Below are positions 61,495 through 63,857 of a DNA stretch of 63,857 nt, piece after piece. The first letter of the stretch is position 1, and each line of letters opens with the position of its first letter. This DNA is from Pseudomonadota bacterium (GTDB lineage Bacteria; Pseudomonadota; Gammaproteobacteria; Burkholderiales; Gallionellaceae). Made by a program: the position numbers and the translations under genes. Location of the stretch: NCBI GenBank assembly GCA_021783995.1, contig JAJXTH010000011.1, positions 1-63,857 on the forward strand. Reading direction: 5' to 3'. The notes beneath the pieces are model-generated. The model was not told the origin of the DNA. It made no database searches and worked only from the letters and a program-made list of their open reading frames with translations.

Positions 61495-63474
61495 TCACCT
61501 GGCTGGGGGCTTGCCTTCGTGCAGGCGTTTCTCCGCCGCTTCCAGGGCTTCAGGCAGGCCCAGGAGGACCAGGACATCGCCTGTCTGCAATATCATCTCT
61601 TCGGAAGGCTCGGCGCCGTGCACGTTGTAGCGGCGCAATGCCTTCACTTCTACGCTAAGCGCGTCAAGTTCAGCTTCGCGCAAACGCATGCCGACGAAGG
61701 CGGAGTCCATCCTCAGCAGGACGTTCAGAAAGCGCGGCTGCAGTTCGTCGCTGATGTCGTCGATCGTAGGATTCTGCAGGTAGCCGTTGAACATCGCATA
61801 GCGGCGCGCACGGTTCTCCTGGACATGGCGCACCACGCGGGAGAGAGGAACGCCTGCCAGCAGCAGCGCCTGGGATGCGAGCATGATGCTGCCTTCCAGA
61901 ACTTCCGCGACCACTTCGGCAGCACCCGCATTCTTGAACATGTCCACATTGGTGTCGTCATTGGCGCGCACCACGACAGGAAGATCGGGTCGCAGCTCCT
62001 TGACGTGGCGCAGGATGGCGAGTGCGGAATGCTTGTCCTTGTAGCTCACCACCAGCACCTTGGCGCGCATCAGTCCCGCCGCCATCAGCACTTCGCGCTT
62101 GGCCGCATCGCCATATACCACGCTCTTCTTTGCCGCGGAAGCCTCGCGCACCCGGTGCGAATCTAGATCGAGCGCGATGAAGCGCAGCTTTTCCTCTTCC
62201 AGTATGCTTGCGAGCTTCTGCCCGCTGCGCCCGTAGCCGCAGAGTATCACATGGCCTGTGCTCGACATGCTCTGGATCGCGATCTGGTGCATCTGCAGCG
62301 CGCGGTTCGTCCATTCCGCGGCCGAGATGCGCCGCGCGATCGCTTCGCCATACTGGATCAGGAAGGGCGCGGTCAGCATCGAGAGCAGCATGGTGGCAAG
62401 CGTTATCTGCATCAGGTTTCCATGCAGAAGATGCGTGCCGTCCGCAAGTGTCAGCAGCACGAAGCCGAATTCTCCAGCCTGTGCGAGGCCTATGCCGCTG
62501 CGCAGGCCGACGCCCCAGTTGTCCTCGAAGGCGCGCGCAAGAAGGGCAACGATCAGCGCCTTGAAAAAAATCAGCAGCGCCAGTGCGAGCAGCACCCAGC
62601 CTAGGTTTCTGGCGAGGCTTGCAAGATCGAGCATCATGCCTATGGTGACGAAGAAGAGGCCCAGCAGCACGTCGCGGAATGGCTTGATGTCCTCTTCAAC
62701 CTGGTAGCGGTATTCGGTCTCGGAGATCAGCATCCCTGCGACGAATGCGCCAAGCGCCAGAGACAGTCCTGCCGATTCTGTCAGGTAGGCAAGGCCCAGC
62801 GTGATGAAAAGCACGTTGAGCGTGAAAAGCTCAGGCGACTTCTGGCCTGCCACCACATGCAGCCAGCGGCGCATCACATGCTGGCCGAAAACGAGCAGTA
62901 TCAGAAGCACCAGTGCAGCCTTCAACATCGCGTAGACGAGGGTGGCGGAAAGATTTCCGGGGGGGCTCGCCAGCGCGGGTATGATGATCAGCAAGGGGAC
63001 AACGGCCAGGTCCTGAAAAAGTAGCACGCCCATCATCTGCTGACCGTAAGGCAGGTTGAGCTCGGCGCGCTCGACCAGCATCTTGCTCACGATCGCCGTG
63101 GAGGACATCGAAAGTATGCCGCCCAGCGCGAGTGTGGCGCGCCAGTCCATCTTGAACGCCCAGCCTGCGATCATCACCAGCAGTATGGTTGCAAGCACCT
63201 GCGCGCCTCCCAGGCCGAACACGGTGAGCTGCATCGCCTTGAGTCTTGTCAGGCTGAATTCCAGTCCTATGCTGAACATCAAAAACACCACGCCAAATTC
63301 CGCAAGATGGCGCGTGTTCTCCGTGTCGGCTATCCAGCCGAACGCATGAGGGCCTATCAGTATGCCGACCGTGAGATAGCCAAGCATCACCGGAAGTTTC
63401 AGGATGCGGCAAACCACGACCACCATCACGGCGGTGGCCAGCAGTATCAGCACGGGCGAGAGCGAGTTGTCCAT
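61495..63474 (-). CDS. CPA2-family potassium/proton antiporter (Kef-type)
   Basis: A 659-residue protein with about 12 membrane helices (1-395), then a TrkA-N/RCK NAD-binding domain starting GHVILCGYGRSGQKLASILE, and a TrkA-C domain at the end (FVGMRLREAEL...GDVLVLLG). The exchanger core shows LLFQDLAVVPLL and ESAGLSLALGAFVAGML. Without a KefF/KefG partner nearby it is unclear whether glutathione adducts gate it; pH or salt control via NAD is possible. Confidence 0.88.
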   Translation of the reverse strand: MDNSLSPVLILLATAVMVVVVCRILKLPVMLGYLTVGILIGPHAFGWIADTENTRHLAEFGVVFLMFSIGLEFSLTRLKAMQLTVFGLGGAQVLATILLVMIAGWAFKMDWRATLALGGILSMSSTAIVSKMLVERAELNLPYGQQMMGVLLFQDLAVVPLLIIIPALASPPGNLSATLVYAMLKAALVLLILLVFGQHVMRRWLHVVAGQKSPELFTLNVLFITLGLAYLTESAGLSLALGAFVAGMLISETEYRYQVEEDIKPFRDVLLGLFFVTIGMMLDLASLARNLGWVLLALALLIFFKALIVALLARAFEDNWGVGLRSGIGLAQAGEFGFVLLTLADGTHLLHGNLMQITLATMLLSMLTAPFLIQYGEAIARRISAAEWTNRALQMHQIAIQSMSSTGHVILCGYGRSGQKLASILEEEKLRFIALDLDSHRVREASAAKKSVVYGDAAKREVLMAAGLMRAKVLVVSYKDKHSALAILRHVKELRPDLPVVVRANDDTNVDMFKNAGAAEVVAEVLEGSIMLASQALLLAGVPLSRVVRHVQENRARRYAMFNGYLQNPTIDDISDELQPRFLNVLLRMDSAFVGMRLREAELDALSVEVKALRRYNVHGAEPSEEMILQTGDVLVLLGLPEALEAAEKRLHEGKPPAR

Positions 63475-63754
63475 TTTTCATGTCGGAATGTCGGCATCCC
63501 GATAATGCCGCACTCATGCAGAGTTTGCAAAGCGGAAATGATGTGATAGTCGGCAAAGCCGGGAATTCCCTAGCCGATCCGTCAGGCTAGAAATTGGGTG
63601 CTTGCAGATTTTTTCAGTCTGCTGGGATTCGTGCGCGCTGCCGAGACGCGACCTCATTTTCTGACGAGTCTGCCAAGCAAAGTCGAGGTACAAAAGCCAG
63701 AATGAACAAAAGCGTTTGGAGGAGCTTTATCTATTGCTCCGGCCCCATGAAGTT
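63475..63754. other. Spacer upstream of the Kef gene
   Basis: 280 bases with no supportable gene. The inverted repeats CTAGCC-GATCCGTCA-GGCTAG (63570-63590) and GGAGC-TTTATCTATT-GCTCC (63721-63740) are visible; the second lies 15 bases past the stop of the partial gene at the edge and could end its message. Confidence 0.45.
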
Positions 63755-63857
63755 TCAAGCGGCAGCATATTTGACCCTGGGGTCCTGAAAGTAGCTCATC
63801 ACCCGCCCGGGTGATTTTTCCAGCATCGCCATGTGCTCGTTGGCCGCCTCGCGCAGC
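63755..63857 (-). CDS. C-terminal fragment of an unidentified protein (runs off the window)
   Basis: The minus strand is open from the window edge to a TGA at 63757-63755 and ends ...ANEHMAMLEKSPG, RVMSYFQDPRVKYAAA. Codon choice is GC-rich like the neighbours and the peptide looks like real coding sequence, but 33 residues are too few for me to name a family. Confidence 0.5.
   Translation of the reverse strand, partial: LREAANEHMAMLEKSPGRVMSYFQDPRVKYAAA

Noticed and set aside
63594..63788. 64-codon ORF near the right edge
   Set aside because: No ribosome site, low-complexity coding look, and it overlaps the better-supported minus-strand C-terminal fragment.

Overview
The window looks like a stretch of core chromosome from a betaproteobacterium, most likely of the Nitrosomonadales/Gallionellaceae type. 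This is inferred from gene content and protein style, not from a search. The pointers are mrcA divergent from pilMNOPQ-aroK-aroB-dgt, metX-metW, carA-carB-greA-yhbY-rlmE-ftsH-folP-glmM, and a separate minor-pilin cluster ending in pilY1. The DNA is moderately GC-rich and very gene-dense, with many 4-base ATGA stop/start overlaps. No rRNA, tRNA or CRISPR array was seen. Mobile DNA is limited to the last 39 codons of an IS30-type transposase at the left edge.

Layout. 1-360: IS30 end and spacer. 361-7520: acetate permease operon (yjcH-actP, -), a P-type ATPase resembling animal Na,K-ATPase (+), and an aerotaxis-type receptor split into an MCP and a PAS protein (-). 7587-15976: ettA, a SAM-II-like riboswitch with an intrinsic terminator, then metX-metW-ampG, thiD-thiE-hemL-engB. 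15982-16080: a probable minus-strand small RNA. 16139-20048: hemB, and convergent to it a nucleotidyltransferase-like gene plus mrcA. 20184-28100: pilMNOPQ, aroK, aroB, dgt. 28115-35552: a TPR/ATP-grasp-like orphan, kup, a TorT-like binding protein paired with a diguanylate cyclase, psiF, and a stand-alone cyclic-nucleotide-binding protein. 35760-46045: carAB, greA, yhbY(-), rlmE, ftsH, folP, glmM. 46046-49503: gluQ, clpA and clpS (-). 49601-58631: a cold-shock gene with a structured leader, an AsmA-family gene and pilE-fimT-pilV-pilW-pilX-pilY1. 58633-63857: DUF2721 gene, mutY, a decayed Hsp70-like fragment, and a minus-strand set (small cytochrome c, 85-residue secreted protein, BCAM0308-type zinc-ribbon protein, Kef antiporter), ending with a truncated CDS.

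The genes fall into recognisable jobs. Type IV pilus assembly comes from two loci (pilMNOPQ for the envelope machine, pilE to pilY1 for the fibre and tip). Cell-wall synthesis and recycling come from mrcA, ampG and glmM. Precursor synthesis covers aroKB, metXW, thiDE, hemBL, carAB and folP. Proteolysis is represented by ftsH and clpAS. Environmental signalling is represented by the PAS/MCP pair, the binding protein/cyclase pair and the cNMP-binding protein.

The least ordinary signals are mostly RNA-level: the small RNA with an anti-Shine-Dalgarno loop between engB and hemB, the riboswitch before metX, the hairpin that hides the Shine-Dalgarno of the small cytochrome c, and the cold-shock leader. 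The main protein-level oddities are the split aerotaxis receptor with exact 56-residue repeats, the binding-protein/diguanylate-cyclase pair and the TPR/ATP-grasp-like orphan. Nothing here is clearly a new defence or secretion system.
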